DNA of 64,000 nt from Paraburkholderia sp. BL10I2N1 (GTDB lineage: Bacteria; Pseudomonadota; Gammaproteobacteria; Burkholderiales; Burkholderiaceae). The position numbers were made by a program, and so were the translations under genes. The stretch lies in contig NZ_SNWA01000001.1 of the NCBI RefSeq assembly GCF_004361815.1, positions 4,278,001 through 4,342,000 of the forward strand, read 5' to 3'. Below, piece by piece: positions 48,545 through 56,786 of the stretch. The number at the start of each line of letters is the position of its first letter. Position 1 is the stretch's first letter. The notes under the pieces were generated by a model. That model made no database searches, was not told the DNA's origin, and worked only from the letters and a program-made list of their open reading frames with translations.

Positions 48545-49516
48545 TCACACCATGCCGAGCCGCGCCTTGATCGCCGGCATCATGTATTCGACCGCGGCGC
48601 GGCCCTCGTCAATGGCGGGCCCCGCGCGATGAAAATCGAAGATACCCATGCCGCCCAGGCGCGGCTGGATCAGGATGTCGGCGGGCTCGCCCGCGAGGCG
48701 GCTACGCGTGATACGCACCTGCATGATGTCGATGCTTTGCCCGATCGAACTCAGCATCGACGGCACGCGTGCGCTCGGCGGCGGCGGCACGCGCACGTCG
48801 CTCGTGCCGCCTGCGCGGCCGTTCTCCGGCGCGAGCCAGCGCGGCCACGGCTTGCCGTTCTTGCGCAAGGCGACGGGCGGCGGCGCGTCGGGATCGACTT
48901 CCTCGATGGGCACCGACATGTCGACCGCAACGCCGCCCAGATCGCGCCCGTTGAGGATGTCGTTATTCAGATCGATCGCGATCACACAGTCGGCCCGCAT
49001 CCCGCGCGCGACGGATACCGGCACCGGGTTCGCGAGGCCACCATCGACGAGCCACGCTCCCTCATGCCACATCGGCGTGAAAATGCCCGGAATCGCAATC
49101 GAGGCCCGCACGGCATCAACCACGCGCCCGTCCTGCAGCCAGATTTCGCGGCCCGAATCGAGTTCGGTCGCGACTGCCGCGAAGGGGATCTTGAGATCGC
49201 GGATTTCGCAACCGTTGAACCGGTCGGCAAACACCTGAATCACTTTCCGTCCGCCCAGCAGACCGCCCGAAAAACGCAGATCCAGCAGACGTACAACGGT
49301 TCGCCACGTGAGACGCGACACCCATTCTTCGAGCCAGTCGAGATCGCCATTCGCGTAGACCGCGCCGACCAGCGCACCGATCGACGTGCCGCAGACGACA
49401 TCCGGTTTGATGCCCGCGTCGAGCAGCGCACGAATGGCGCCGATATGAGCCCAGCCGCGCGCGGCGCCGCCGCCGAGCACGAGACCGATGCGTTGATGAC
49501 GACGTCGACGGATCAT
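48545..49516 (-). CDS. Patatin-like phospholipase (RssA-like)
   Basis: A 323-aa patatin-family lipid acyl hydrolase. The oxyanion motif GLVLGGGAARGWAHIGAIRAL is followed by the nucleophile elbow GTSIG (S45), and the catalytic Asp lies in WLVDGGLANPVPV. LGGRKVIQVFADRF and VAVATELDSGREIWL are typical of the NTE/RssA branch. No signal peptide. The ATG at 49516 follows GAGGGA. It is 14 bp downstream of the lipoprotein gene on the same strand, so they are probably co-transcribed. Substrate unknown. Confidence 0.92.
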   Translation of the reverse strand: MIRRRRHQRIGLVLGGGAARGWAHIGAIRALLDAGIKPDVVCGTSIGALVGAVYANGDLDWLEEWVSRLTWRTVVRLLDLRFSGGLLGGRKVIQVFADRFNGCEIRDLKIPFAAVATELDSGREIWLQDGRVVDAVRASIAIPGIFTPMWHEGAWLVDGGLANPVPVSVARGMRADCVIAIDLNNDILNGRDLGGVAVDMSVPIEEVDPDAPPPVALRKNGKPWPRWLAPENGRAGGTSDVRVPPPPSARVPSMLSSIGQSIDIMQVRITRSRLAGEPADILIQPRLGGMGIFDFHRAGPAIDEGRAAVEYMMPAIKARLGMV

Positions 49517-49530
49517 GTTGCGTCCCTCGC

Positions 49531-50088
49531 CTATCGCCCGCGAATCACGTCGGAACGCGACGTGGTGTAGACCTTGCCGTCCACGTCGAAATGGACGTTG
49601 AAGAAAGCCTCCTGTGTGACGCCGCCTTCGAGCCACTTCCAGCTCCACACCGTTTCCGGCTTGAGTGGATAACGGGCGACTTCGCCGGGCTTGCCGAGCA
49701 GCCGGCGCACTTCATCCTCGGTCATGCCAGGCCGGATCTTCGCGAAGTTGGTCGCGGTCAGCACCTGAGTGATCGCGCTCAGCGTGCCGTTGCGATCGAT
49801 GTCGACCATATAGGTGTTGAGCCCCTGCGGACCGCGCGGATATTCGAGGCGTTTCGAGCCGTCGGTGTAGGTACGCTCGGTTTCCGGCCGGCCCATCTGC
49901 TTGCGGACCTGGTCTTCCGTCGTGATGCCGGGAGTCAGGCCTTTGAGCAGCAGTGTGTCCGGTTTGACGGCGTTAAAGAAGTCTTTGAGCTTTTGCACGG
50001 CGCGATCGGTTTGCTGGTCGTCGCAAGCCGTCAGTGCGAGCGAGACGCCCAGCACCATCACGGCAAGCAGTCTGGAACGGTGAGCCAT
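49531..50088 (-). CDS. Lipoprotein with two BamE/SmpA-like domains
   Basis: A 185-aa lipoprotein; signal peptide MAHRSRLLAVMVLGVSLALT ends at lipobox LTAC, so Cys22 is probably lipidated. The mature protein has two repeats of the SmpA/OmlA (BamE-like) type: LKGLTPGITTEDQVRKQMGRP...LEYPRGPQGLNTYMVDID and FAKIRPGMTEDEVRRLLGKPG...WSWKWLEGG...FFNVHFDVDG. Each begins with the typical PG-T-DQV/EDEV-LG-P pattern. BamE is an outer-membrane assembly cofactor, but it has a single domain; this protein is a distinct family of unknown role. It lies upstream of the patatin gene. Confidence 0.85.
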   Translation of the reverse strand: MAHRSRLLAVMVLGVSLALTACDDQQTDRAVQKLKDFFNAVKPDTLLLKGLTPGITTEDQVRKQMGRPETERTYTDGSKRLEYPRGPQGLNTYMVDIDRNGTLSAITQVLTATNFAKIRPGMTEDEVRRLLGKPGEVARYPLKPETVWSWKWLEGGVTQEAFFNVHFDVDGKVYTTSRSDVIRGR

Positions 50089-51038
50089 CTTCGAAACGAA
50101 GCACGTCCTGTATGAAGGTTGTACTACAGGATAACTGCCTGCTTCGAAAAGGGCGAGCGTTGGCCTGCCGAATGCGTGCGCCCACGCGCACAACAGCGTG
50201 ACGCGCGATGAAGCGCAGTCGCGGGGGACAGTGTGGAGCGGGTGAAAATGCTTGAGACGGAAGAGACACGTCGCAACACTGCGCGAAGCTGCAACGCGGG
50301 ACGACATGGGGGAGCACGGGGGGGCCGATCAGACTGTGTGCCAGAAAAAGAGAAAGACGCCTGGCAGCGGCGCAACAACCCGGCGCATCCGGACAGAAAC
50401 CGCGCCCTGTCCACGCCTGCAACCGGAATGTTGACCGCTGCTCGCGGTCGTCTGGTCCCTCGACTTATCCTGTCTGGGTGCCGACAATTTAGCCGCGATT
50501 GTCAGGCAACGCGAGAGAGCGTTTACACCAACCCGGCTGACGAATCGTCGATTCCTTCAGCGCGACGGCGATCGTGTTCGACACGCGCCAACAACACCCT
50601 TCTCTCGACACCCGGCGGGCACGATCGCGACGGGTCGGCTGCGCGCGAATTGACCGATCGGTCCGCATCGTCCGGGATTGTTCTGCGTAGCCGACCTACG
50701 CGTGACGATGCGGGACCGATCAGCGTCAACTTCCTGCCTGAGCGTCGCTTCCCGTGAGGCACACCCACGCGCACCGCGCAAGGAAATGACAGCTTCACGC
50801 TAACGCCGGGGCATGGCCATTTCTGTGCGACGTCGCACTTACGGCCTCTTTCTGATCTGTTAATCGCATGCTGCACCACAACACCCTGCTGCGTGCAGGG
50901 ACTTGTGGAGGCCGTCAGCGCGAATACGTGCGCTTTGGCACAATCCTGCTTTGCCCTGGCCGCCACTGGCCCTTTCGCGTATCCGGACACTTCGTTCGGC
51001 CGCAGGCCGTACCGCGCCGGGCGTCGGACGAACACAAC
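50089..51038. other. Large intergenic region without a supported gene
   Basis: About 950 bp between divergent genes. Several open frames of 60-170 codons exist on both strands, but they have high-Arg compositions typical of shadow frames, with no family resemblance. The only distinctive element is a short inverted repeat at 50483-50503. Promoters of the lipoprotein and monooxygenase genes must lie here. Confidence 0.5.
50483..50503. repeat. Short inverted repeat GACAAT...ATTGTC
   Basis: Perfect 6-bp arms around a 9-bp spacer in the large gap. The size and AT-rich arms would suit an operator, but no regulator can be named and chance occurrence is possible. Confidence 0.25.
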
Positions 51039-52037
51039 ATGATCCCTTTTTCGGTTCTCGATCTCTCCCCCATCACCGTCGGCGCGACTCCGACGAAGGC
51101 CTTCACGAACACGCTGGATCTCGCGCAGCATGCCGAACAGTGGGGCTATCTGCGCTACTGGCTCGCCGAGCATCACAACATGACCGGCATCGCGAGTGCG
51201 GCGACCTCGGTGGTAATCGGCCACGTCGCGGGCGGCACGAAGACCATTCGCGTCGGCTCCGGCGGTGTGATGCTGCCGAATCATGCACCGCTTGTGATTG
51301 CCGAGCAGTTCGGCACGCTGGAATCGCTGTATCCGGGCCGCATCGACCTGGGTCTCGGGCGCGCGCCCGGCACCGACCAGACCACCGCCCGCGCATTGCG
51401 CCGCGATCTGCACGGCAGCGCGGAGTCGTTTCCGGACGACGTCGTCGAGTTGCAGCGATATTTTGCCGATACAGTGCCTGGCCAACGCGTGCGCGCGGTC
51501 CCCGGCGCCGGGCTGCATGTGCCGATCTGGCTGCTGGGCTCGAGCCTCTTCAGCGCGCAGCTGGCGGCAGCGCTCGGACTGCCCTTCGCGTTCGCGTCGC
51601 ACTTTGCGCCGGACCACATGCTGACGGCACTGCGGATTTATCGTGCGCAGTTCCGTCCCTCCGCCGCGCTCGCCAAACCCTATGCGATGGTCGGCGTGAA
51701 CCTGTTCGCGGCGGACACGAACGAGGCGGCGCAACGCCTCTTCACGTCGTTGCAGCAGCAGTTCGTGAACCTGCGACGCGGCACGCCGGGGCAACTGCAA
51801 CCGCCTGTCGAGCGCATCGAGGCAACGGAGATGGAATTGGGCGGCGTCGCACATTCGCTCTCGTGCTCGGTCATCGGCGACCGCGAAGCAGTACGCGAAG
51901 GCCTGCTGTCGGTGATCGAGCAGACCGGTGCCGACGAGCTGATGTTGACCGCGCAGATCTACGACCACGCAGCGCGCCTGCGTTCGTTCGAGATCGCCGC
52001 GCAGGTGCGCGAAGCCATCGCCAGCAGCAAGGGCTGA
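51039..52037 (+). CDS. Luciferase-like flavin monooxygenase (YhbW-like LLM)
   Basis: A 332-aa bacterial-luciferase-family (LLM class) flavin-dependent oxidoreductase. Typical segments are [78 protein letters not shown] and [24 protein letters not shown]. The YhbW/MsnO8 subgroup shows the same start. FMNH2 supplied by a separate reductase is the usual cosubstrate; the organic substrate is unknown. The ATG at 51039 matches family N termini; the frame upstream is open but not homologous. Confidence 0.9.
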   Translation: MIPFSVLDLSPITVGATPTKAFTNTLDLAQHAEQWGYLRYWLAEHHNMTGIASAATSVVIGHVAGGTKTIRVGSGGVMLPNHAPLVIAEQFGTLESLYPGRIDLGLGRAPGTDQTTARALRRDLHGSAESFPDDVVELQRYFADTVPGQRVRAVPGAGLHVPIWLLGSSLFSAQLAAALGLPFAFASHFAPDHMLTALRIYRAQFRPSAALAKPYAMVGVNLFAADTNEAAQRLFTSLQQQFVNLRRGTPGQLQPPVERIEATEMELGGVAHSLSCSVIGDREAVREGLLSVIEQTGADELMLTAQIYDHAARLRSFEIAAQVREAIASSKG

Positions 52038-52154
52038 CGCCGGAAAGCGCAGCCGCGCGATCTGGCTTGCAAGCGTGGGCCGAATTCGTCACGTCACAGC
52101 CGCATGACGCCCAGGCAACGCTATTCGGTCGTGAAAGCATGCTGCAAGTTTGAA

Positions 52155-52179
52155 TGAGAAAGCCCCGCCGAGGCGGGGC
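52155..52179 (-). terminator. Terminator of the PAAR-M35 cassette
   Basis: GCCCCGCC and GGCGGGGC pair around a 2-base loop. On the minus strand the stem is followed by TTTCTC. It lies about 60 bp beyond the stop codon of the last cassette gene and may also act on the convergent monooxygenase transcript. Confidence 0.75.
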
Positions 52180-52238
52180 CTTAGTTCAAGCTATTACTTC
52201 GCAACAGAACGAAAGACCCGACCAACGTTGCGGATCAG

Positions 52239-53024
52239 TCACTGCCCGTTAACTGGATACCGGTCTGCATCGACCTTCATCTCGATCTTCGTGTGTTCGG
52301 GACCAAGTAACTGCATACGCTCGGTGCGACCTTGATCGTCAGTCATCCCAATGTACTCCCGCGCGCTGGTCGTCACACGATAGCAAATATCCGAAAGGGG
52401 CTCCTGTTTGCCGAAGCTATCGTTCCCGACCAGAGTCAACGATTTTTCCTGAGTACGCACGGTCCACACCTGAGTTTCGAGAATACGGGCTTTCGTGGGT
52501 TCGCGTTTGTCTCCACACGTAAAACTGTTGCTTCCGGGTGCCGGACCCAATGTATCAGCTGTTACCGCATAGCTGGCGACACCCTGTAGCTTCGGGGTAT
52601 TACACAGGTTCTGACATCCCGAAGACGGACAGTTGGGAACGAACTCGACACCGATCTGCCATTTGTCGTCTGGATCGACCTTGCCCTTGCTCAGCTTGAT
52701 GACCCGTTCATGAACGAATATTTTGTCCTTGTCCAAACCTAACCGCATCAAGAACGTCTTGACATTTTTTCCTCGCAAAGCGGCAAGTTCTTTTGGATTC
52801 TGTTCGGATTCAAAAGCCACCGCATCGACCTCTGCGCTCGCCCCCTCTGTTGTCCATTCCCTTGCTGTTAGATAGCGGCGAGTTAGAGAGAGACGGTCAC
52901 TATTGCTTACATCGGCAGCGTTAAGCGGCAATTGTATGTTGCTTTGAAGAAAGACCGAACAGGCATGCGATTGCAACGATATCGCAACCGCGACTGCGCC
53001 CAAAGCGTAACCGATAAATTTCAT
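52239..53024 (-). CDS. Secreted OmpA-like/TTR-like protein, candidate immunity or accessory
   Basis: A 261-aa protein with a Sec signal peptide (MKFIGYALGAVAVAISLQSHA, then CSVF). The first half of the mature part resembles the OmpA-like fold: VDAVAFESEQNPKELAALRGKNVKTFLMRLGLDKDKIFVHE. The second half ends in DICYRVTTSAREYIGMTDDQGRTERMQLL, like the transthyretin-like tail of the PAAR protein two genes upstream. Six or more cysteines suggest disulfides. It begins 10 bp after the metallopeptidase stop. A periplasmic protein in this position could neutralise the toxin, but it could also be a loading factor. No named family recognised. Confidence 0.72.
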   Translation of the reverse strand: MKFIGYALGAVAVAISLQSHACSVFLQSNIQLPLNAADVSNSDRLSLTRRYLTAREWTTEGASAEVDAVAFESEQNPKELAALRGKNVKTFLMRLGLDKDKIFVHERVIKLSKGKVDPDDKWQIGVEFVPNCPSSGCQNLCNTPKLQGVASYAVTADTLGPAPGSNSFTCGDKREPTKARILETQVWTVRTQEKSLTLVGNDSFGKQEPLSDICYRVTTSAREYIGMTDDQGRTERMQLLGPEHTKIEMKVDADRYPVNGQ

Positions 53025-53034
53025 GTTTAAGTCG

Positions 53035-53757
53035 TTAGTAGCGTGCCAAAACGTACCAGGCAATACTATCTGCGTTGGTTATTGCACGATCAGGGTGATC
53101 GCTGGCGAACCACGTACAAGCTGTGTACCCATATCCACCCGGATAATCCAGGGAGCCAAATGTGTCTACGAAATGCGTGCATTCATGAACTATTGTCAGC
53201 TGCATTGAAGATAATCTGGACACAGATTTTTGAGGTAATTGACAGAAATTTCTATTAATCGCAATGGTATGCGTAGCCGTATCGGGAGCGCATACGTGCG
53301 CAACTTCTCCATCGAGATTTTTCGTACCAGGCACACAACCGGTAGCTCTGTCTTGCTCTGAATCTACACGTACGAAGTTTCTTGCGGTCAGCCCATTCAT
53401 AACCGGTACAAGTGCCTTCAGGCCGCTTATAAGTTTAGTGCGGGCATCTTCGTCTGACTTTCCGAACCATTGTTTTACTCTCGCTTGTGCGGCAGCATTC
53501 CAGTTGGATAAGTCCTGAATTCTGAGTGCGATCACCTTGACGGCATCATCGCGCAAGGTCAGAACAGTCTTTCTAAATTCGGCATCGCTCATGTTATCGC
53601 AGATCGCTGACCCGCTTGTATCCACGGTAACTGTAACCATTGAATTTGGGTTGGTGTTCGTAACTGCTGAATCGTGGACTGTTACGAATTCATAGTCAGA
53701 CACTGTGTTAGTTCCCCGTGATCGAAAAAATGAGGCTGCGCTTTCGCGGTTGCTCAC
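53035..53757 (-). CDS. M35-type (aspzincin) metallopeptidase, putative T6SS effector
   Basis: A 240-aa protein with a zincin active site: H191-E192-C-T-H195 (TIVHECTHFVD), then GSLDYPGGYG with D204 as likely third zinc ligand, and NADSIAWYVL near the C terminus. This matches deuterolysin/lysine-specific M35 peptidases (HExxH plus GTxxxxYG). There is no signal peptide, as expected for cargo of a PAAR spike. The N terminus is uncertain: GTG at 53757, or GTG at 53703 with a GGGGA upstream. Base composition is clearly AT-richer than flanking genes, a sign of transfer. Proteolysis in target cells is inferred. Confidence 0.8.
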   Translation of the reverse strand: MSNRESAASFFRSRGTNTVSDYEFVTVHDSAVTNTNPNSMVTVTVDTSGSAICDNMSDAEFRKTVLTLRDDAVKVIALRIQDLSNWNAAAQARVKQWFGKSDEDARTKLISGLKALVPVMNGLTARNFVRVDSEQDRATGCVPGTKNLDGEVAHVCAPDTATHTIAINRNFCQLPQKSVSRLSSMQLTIVHECTHFVDTFGSLDYPGGYGYTACTWFASDHPDRAITNADSIAWYVLARY

Positions 53758-53781
53758 GTCACGAAAGCTTCAGACGCGCGC

Positions 53782-54309
53782 TTAGAGGTCGGCAACTTCT
53801 AGCGTTATGCGCTTCGCGGATTCCGTATTGATACGTTGCGTGCGGCCTTGCGCGTCTGTGAGGCCACTGGCTACTACGTGGGAACCCATACGCGCGCGAT
53901 ACCGCACATTCGCGAGCGGATAACCGTCGTCATCCCGGAGGGTGAACTGTTCGTCATACACTTTCGCCGCTGATGATAAAGCGCTCGGCGTCGATGCCGC
54001 ACTGGTGCGTCTGATACCTGCCTGACCGCCGTCGGCTTCAATAAAGATACCGGGGTTACTACCGACAATGACGCGATTCTTCCCGCACGGGCACAGCACG
54101 CGGTCGTCGTCAACCACTACGCATCGCCCCCTATCGGACATCTTTTTGCCGGTGCCGAATATCCTGTATGTACCCTTGCAGTTACCACAGGTGGCATGAT
54201 CGTCAGTCAAGGCAACCTTCTTCCCCTTATCGTTGATGCGGGTCGAAGTGCCAATGACATATCCTCCCGTTGTTGTAGGATCGCCGTCGCGGACCGCTGC
54301 TTTACGCAT
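53782..54309 (-). CDS. PAAR domain protein with transthyretin-like C-terminal extension
   Basis: A 175-aa protein. The N-terminal about 100 residues form a PAAR-family spike tip (AAVRDGDPTTTGGYVIG, LTDDHATCGNCKGTYRIFG, CVVVDDDRVLCPCGKNRVIVG). The last 65 residues (YDEQFTLRDDDGYPLANVRYR, GLTDAQGRTQRINT) are of the type that ends many VgrG and PAAR proteins and is used to dock effectors. The ATG at 54309 follows GAGGGAG and overlaps the upstream PAAR gene by 8 nt. The M35 gene follows 24 bp downstream, making it the likely cargo. Confidence 0.85.
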   Translation of the reverse strand: MRKAAVRDGDPTTTGGYVIGTSTRINDKGKKVALTDDHATCGNCKGTYRIFGTGKKMSDRGRCVVVDDDRVLCPCGKNRVIVGSNPGIFIEADGGQAGIRRTSAASTPSALSSAAKVYDEQFTLRDDDGYPLANVRYRARMGSHVVASGLTDAQGRTQRINTESAKRITLEVADL

Positions 54310-54682
54310 CAATGCTCCCTCGATCCGTGGCGGCCCTCAGCGGCAGCATGTATGCTGGATCGAACAGGCCAGAAATATCCTCGCCGTCGCGAACCGTGAT
54401 ACCGAATTCATCCTGCATGGCTGTCGTGATCGTGTCGCCATTGCTCAGGCGAGAACCGACCAGCGCGATCGGCTTGTCGGCCCACATTGCGGCAAAGCCC
54501 GCACGGTCAATGATGGTTGTTTCCGTGCCGTCGTCGTAGGTCACAAGGTCACCCACCACGGCAAGACCTCGTTCATGAATCGTCGCAGTCGTCGACACGC
54601 GGGCAACACGCCCGCCGCGCCCGGTGCGCGCGCCGATAGTTGCGAACGGACAGGTTGTCCCGTTCTTTTGCTGTTCCGACAT
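54302..54682 (-). CDS. PAAR domain-containing protein
   Basis: A 126-aa PAAR protein. The core reads FATIGARTGRGGRVARVSTTATIHERGLAVVGDLVTYDDGTETTIID, with the repeated glycine and proline/aspartate pattern of spike-tip PAAR repeats. A C-terminal part of about 50 residues follows without recognised domain (VGSRLSNGDTITTAMQDEFG). PAAR proteins cap VgrG and recruit effectors. The ATG at 54682 follows AAGGAAA. First gene of the four-gene cassette; two PAAR genes in succession are unusual. Confidence 0.83.
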   Translation of the reverse strand: MSEQQKNGTTCPFATIGARTGRGGRVARVSTTATIHERGLAVVGDLVTYDDGTETTIIDRAGFAAMWADKPIALVGSRLSNGDTITTAMQDEFGITVRDGEDISGLFDPAYMLPLRAATDRGSIDA

Positions 54683-54744
54683 GGTTCGCGTTTCCTTTAT
54701 TGGGGTACGGGAGGACAACCCTAAAACAGATCGCGGCTCGCGGG

Positions 54745-54759
54745 TGTCAAGAATTGACA
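54745..54759. promoter_or_regulatory. Palindrome upstream of the PAAR cassette
   Basis: TGTCAA-GAA-TTGACA is a perfect inverted repeat 62 bp upstream of the first cassette start. Each arm is also a consensus -35 hexamer on one strand, but no good -10 follows at normal spacing, so an operator role seems as likely as a promoter. Confidence 0.4.
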
Positions 54760-54974
54760 TTTTGATTTTGGGAGCGCTGCCTAACGGCACGCGAGCCCGA
54801 ATGGGTGCCTGCGCAGACAATTGCAGCTGTTTCTCGCGGGTCGAATCTGCAAGGCGGCGCGCTCAGTCGTGTTCTACCGGTTGAGCCTGCATCGCCTCGA
54901 TACCCGCAAGCAGCGCGCCGCCGTCTTTGAGCGTCCTTTGCGCGTCGTGGCGTCGCCGCGCCTCGGCCACGATG

Positions 54975-55297
54975 CATTGCGCCGGCTTGCTCGACTTGCA
55001 AAAGCCGATCTGGTCCGGCGCGATGAGCCGATAGCCGGCCTCGCTCAAACGGTGGATCGTGGTTTCCCACGTCGCCCCGCAAAAATTTTTGCCGTGCAGC
55101 AGAACCGCTGTCCGGCCATTCGGATGCTCCGGCTTGATGTCCATATACGCCATATGCAGCGTCTGCTGCGGCGACGTGAACTCGAACTGTTCGACTGGCG
55201 CCAGTGAAGGACGTGCTGGCCGGCACCCGGCACGCTTACGGCCACCTGTCTGTGGCACGGTTATTGCACACCGCGGGCACGACGCACAATCACGCAC
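54975..55297 (-). pseudogene. Alpha/beta hydrolase, N-terminal fragment
   Basis: The frame encodes the first third of an alpha/beta hydrolase: QQTLHMAYMDIKPEHPNGR, TAVLLHGKNFCGATWE (oxyanion HG motif) and GYRLIAPDQIGFCKSSKPAQ. Homology stops near 54977 and the rest reads as unrelated sequence. The nucleophile elbow, acid and histidine of the triad are missing. The break lies between this gene and the PAAR cassette, suggesting the cassette's arrival removed the gene's 3' part. Confidence 0.7.
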
Positions 55298-55476
55298 TGT
55301 GCGTCATACCGCACTCGCACACCGCGCCGTCCCGGGTGATACTGGCAGACAGCAGCGAGTCCGCATCCACATAATCCAGACTATTCGCGCGCTGCCAATC
55401 GGTGCTAGAAATAGCAGGCGACGCCGCAAAAAGAAAAACACTGCAATCCGGGGGCACCTTCCAGGGAGACAAAGAC

Positions 55477-56745
55477 ATGGAAACTCCGGCAAGCCTCAAC
55501 GATCTGCAACGCACCACGCTCGCCATCGTGCTGGCCGGCGGTCGCGGCACGCGGCTCGGCCCCCTGACGAACAAACGCGTCAAACCAGCGGTTCATTTCG
55601 GCGGCAAATACCGGATCATCGATTTCGCGCTGTCGAACTGTCTGAACTCCGGCATCCGCCGCATCGCCGTCGTCACGCAATACAAGGCGCACTCGCTGCT
55701 GCGCCATCTGCAGCGCGGCTGGGGCTTCCTGCGCGGCGAATTCAACGAGTTCATCGATCTGTGGCCGGCGCAGCAGCGCGTGGAAGGCGCGCACTGGTAT
55801 CGCGGCACGGCCGACGCCGTCTTCCAGAATCTCGACATCATCCGCTCGATCCAGCCGAAGTACGTCGTGGTGCTGGCGGGCGACCACATCTACAAGATGG
55901 ATTACACGCGGATGATTCTCGATCATGCCGAAAGCGGCGCGGACTGCACCGTCGGCTGCATCGAGACCCCCCGGATGGACGCCGTGGCCTTCGGCGTGAT
56001 GCACGTCGATGAAAACCGGCGTGTGACGGGCTTCGTCGAAAAGCCCGCCGATCCGCCCGCGATGCCGGGACGCCCCGACATCGCCCTCGCCAGCATGGGC
56101 ATCTACGTGTTCAACGCGGACTACCTGTACTCGCTGCTCGAGGAAAACATCACGAGCGCCGCCACCGATCATGACTTCGGTAAAGACATCATCCCGCGCG
56201 TGGTCACCCAGGGGCATGCGATCGCCCATCCGTTCAGCATGTCGTGCGTGTCCTCGGGGACGGAGACCGAGCCTTACTGGCGCGACGTCGGCACCATCGA
56301 CGCCTACTGGGCCGCCAATCTCGATCTGGCCTCCACCATTCCGACGCTCGACCTGTACGACCGCAACTGGCCAATCTGGACCCACCAGGAGCAGTTGCCG
56401 CCCGCCAAGTTCGTGCGCGACCTGAACGGCCTGCAGGGTTCGGGAACGAACCTGATTGTCTGCGGCGGCTGCGTGATCTCCGGGTCGCAAATTTCGCGCT
56501 CGGTGCTGTCGTCGAATGTCGTCGTGAATTCGTTCTGTAACATCAATGAGGCAGTCTTGCTGCCACAGGTGACGATCGGTGCGAGCTGCCGGCTGCGCAA
56601 GGTCGTGATCGACCGCGGCTGCACGGTTCCGGATGGCACGGTGATCGGCGAAGACCCGACCCTCGACGGCGACCGCTTCTATCGCACGGAAAGCGGCGTC
56701 GTGCTCGTCACCCCCGAGGCGCTGCGACGACAGACCGCGCACTAG
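55477..56745 (+). CDS. glgC: Glucose-1-phosphate adenylyltransferase
   Basis: A 422-aa ADP-glucose pyrophosphorylase, the committed step of bacterial glycogen synthesis (glucose-1-P plus ATP to ADP-glucose). N-terminal signature [40 protein letters not shown], then the regulatory/catalytic segments [22 protein letters not shown] and [12 protein letters not shown]. The C-terminal left-handed beta helix ([15 protein letters not shown]) follows. The ATG at 55477 has GGGAGAC upstream. It is 41 bp before glgA. Allosteric control by sugar phosphates is usual for the family. Confidence 0.96.
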   Translation: METPASLNDLQRTTLAIVLAGGRGTRLGPLTNKRVKPAVHFGGKYRIIDFALSNCLNSGIRRIAVVTQYKAHSLLRHLQRGWGFLRGEFNEFIDLWPAQQRVEGAHWYRGTADAVFQNLDIIRSIQPKYVVVLAGDHIYKMDYTRMILDHAESGADCTVGCIETPRMDAVAFGVMHVDENRRVTGFVEKPADPPAMPGRPDIALASMGIYVFNADYLYSLLEENITSAATDHDFGKDIIPRVVTQGHAIAHPFSMSCVSSGTETEPYWRDVGTIDAYWAANLDLASTIPTLDLYDRNWPIWTHQEQLPPAKFVRDLNGLQGSGTNLIVCGGCVISGSQISRSVLSSNVVVNSFCNINEAVLLPQVTIGASCRLRKVVIDRGCTVPDGTVIGEDPTLDGDRFYRTESGVVLVTPEALRRQTAH

Positions 56746-56786
56746 CCGCAGCCTGACAAGCTGTATCGACACAAGGAGTCTCCCTT

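Noticed and set aside
50523..51968. 481-codon minus-strand open frame opposite the luciferase-like gene
   Set aside because: Composition of a shadow frame, no recognisable domain, and it fully overlaps a well-supported gene.
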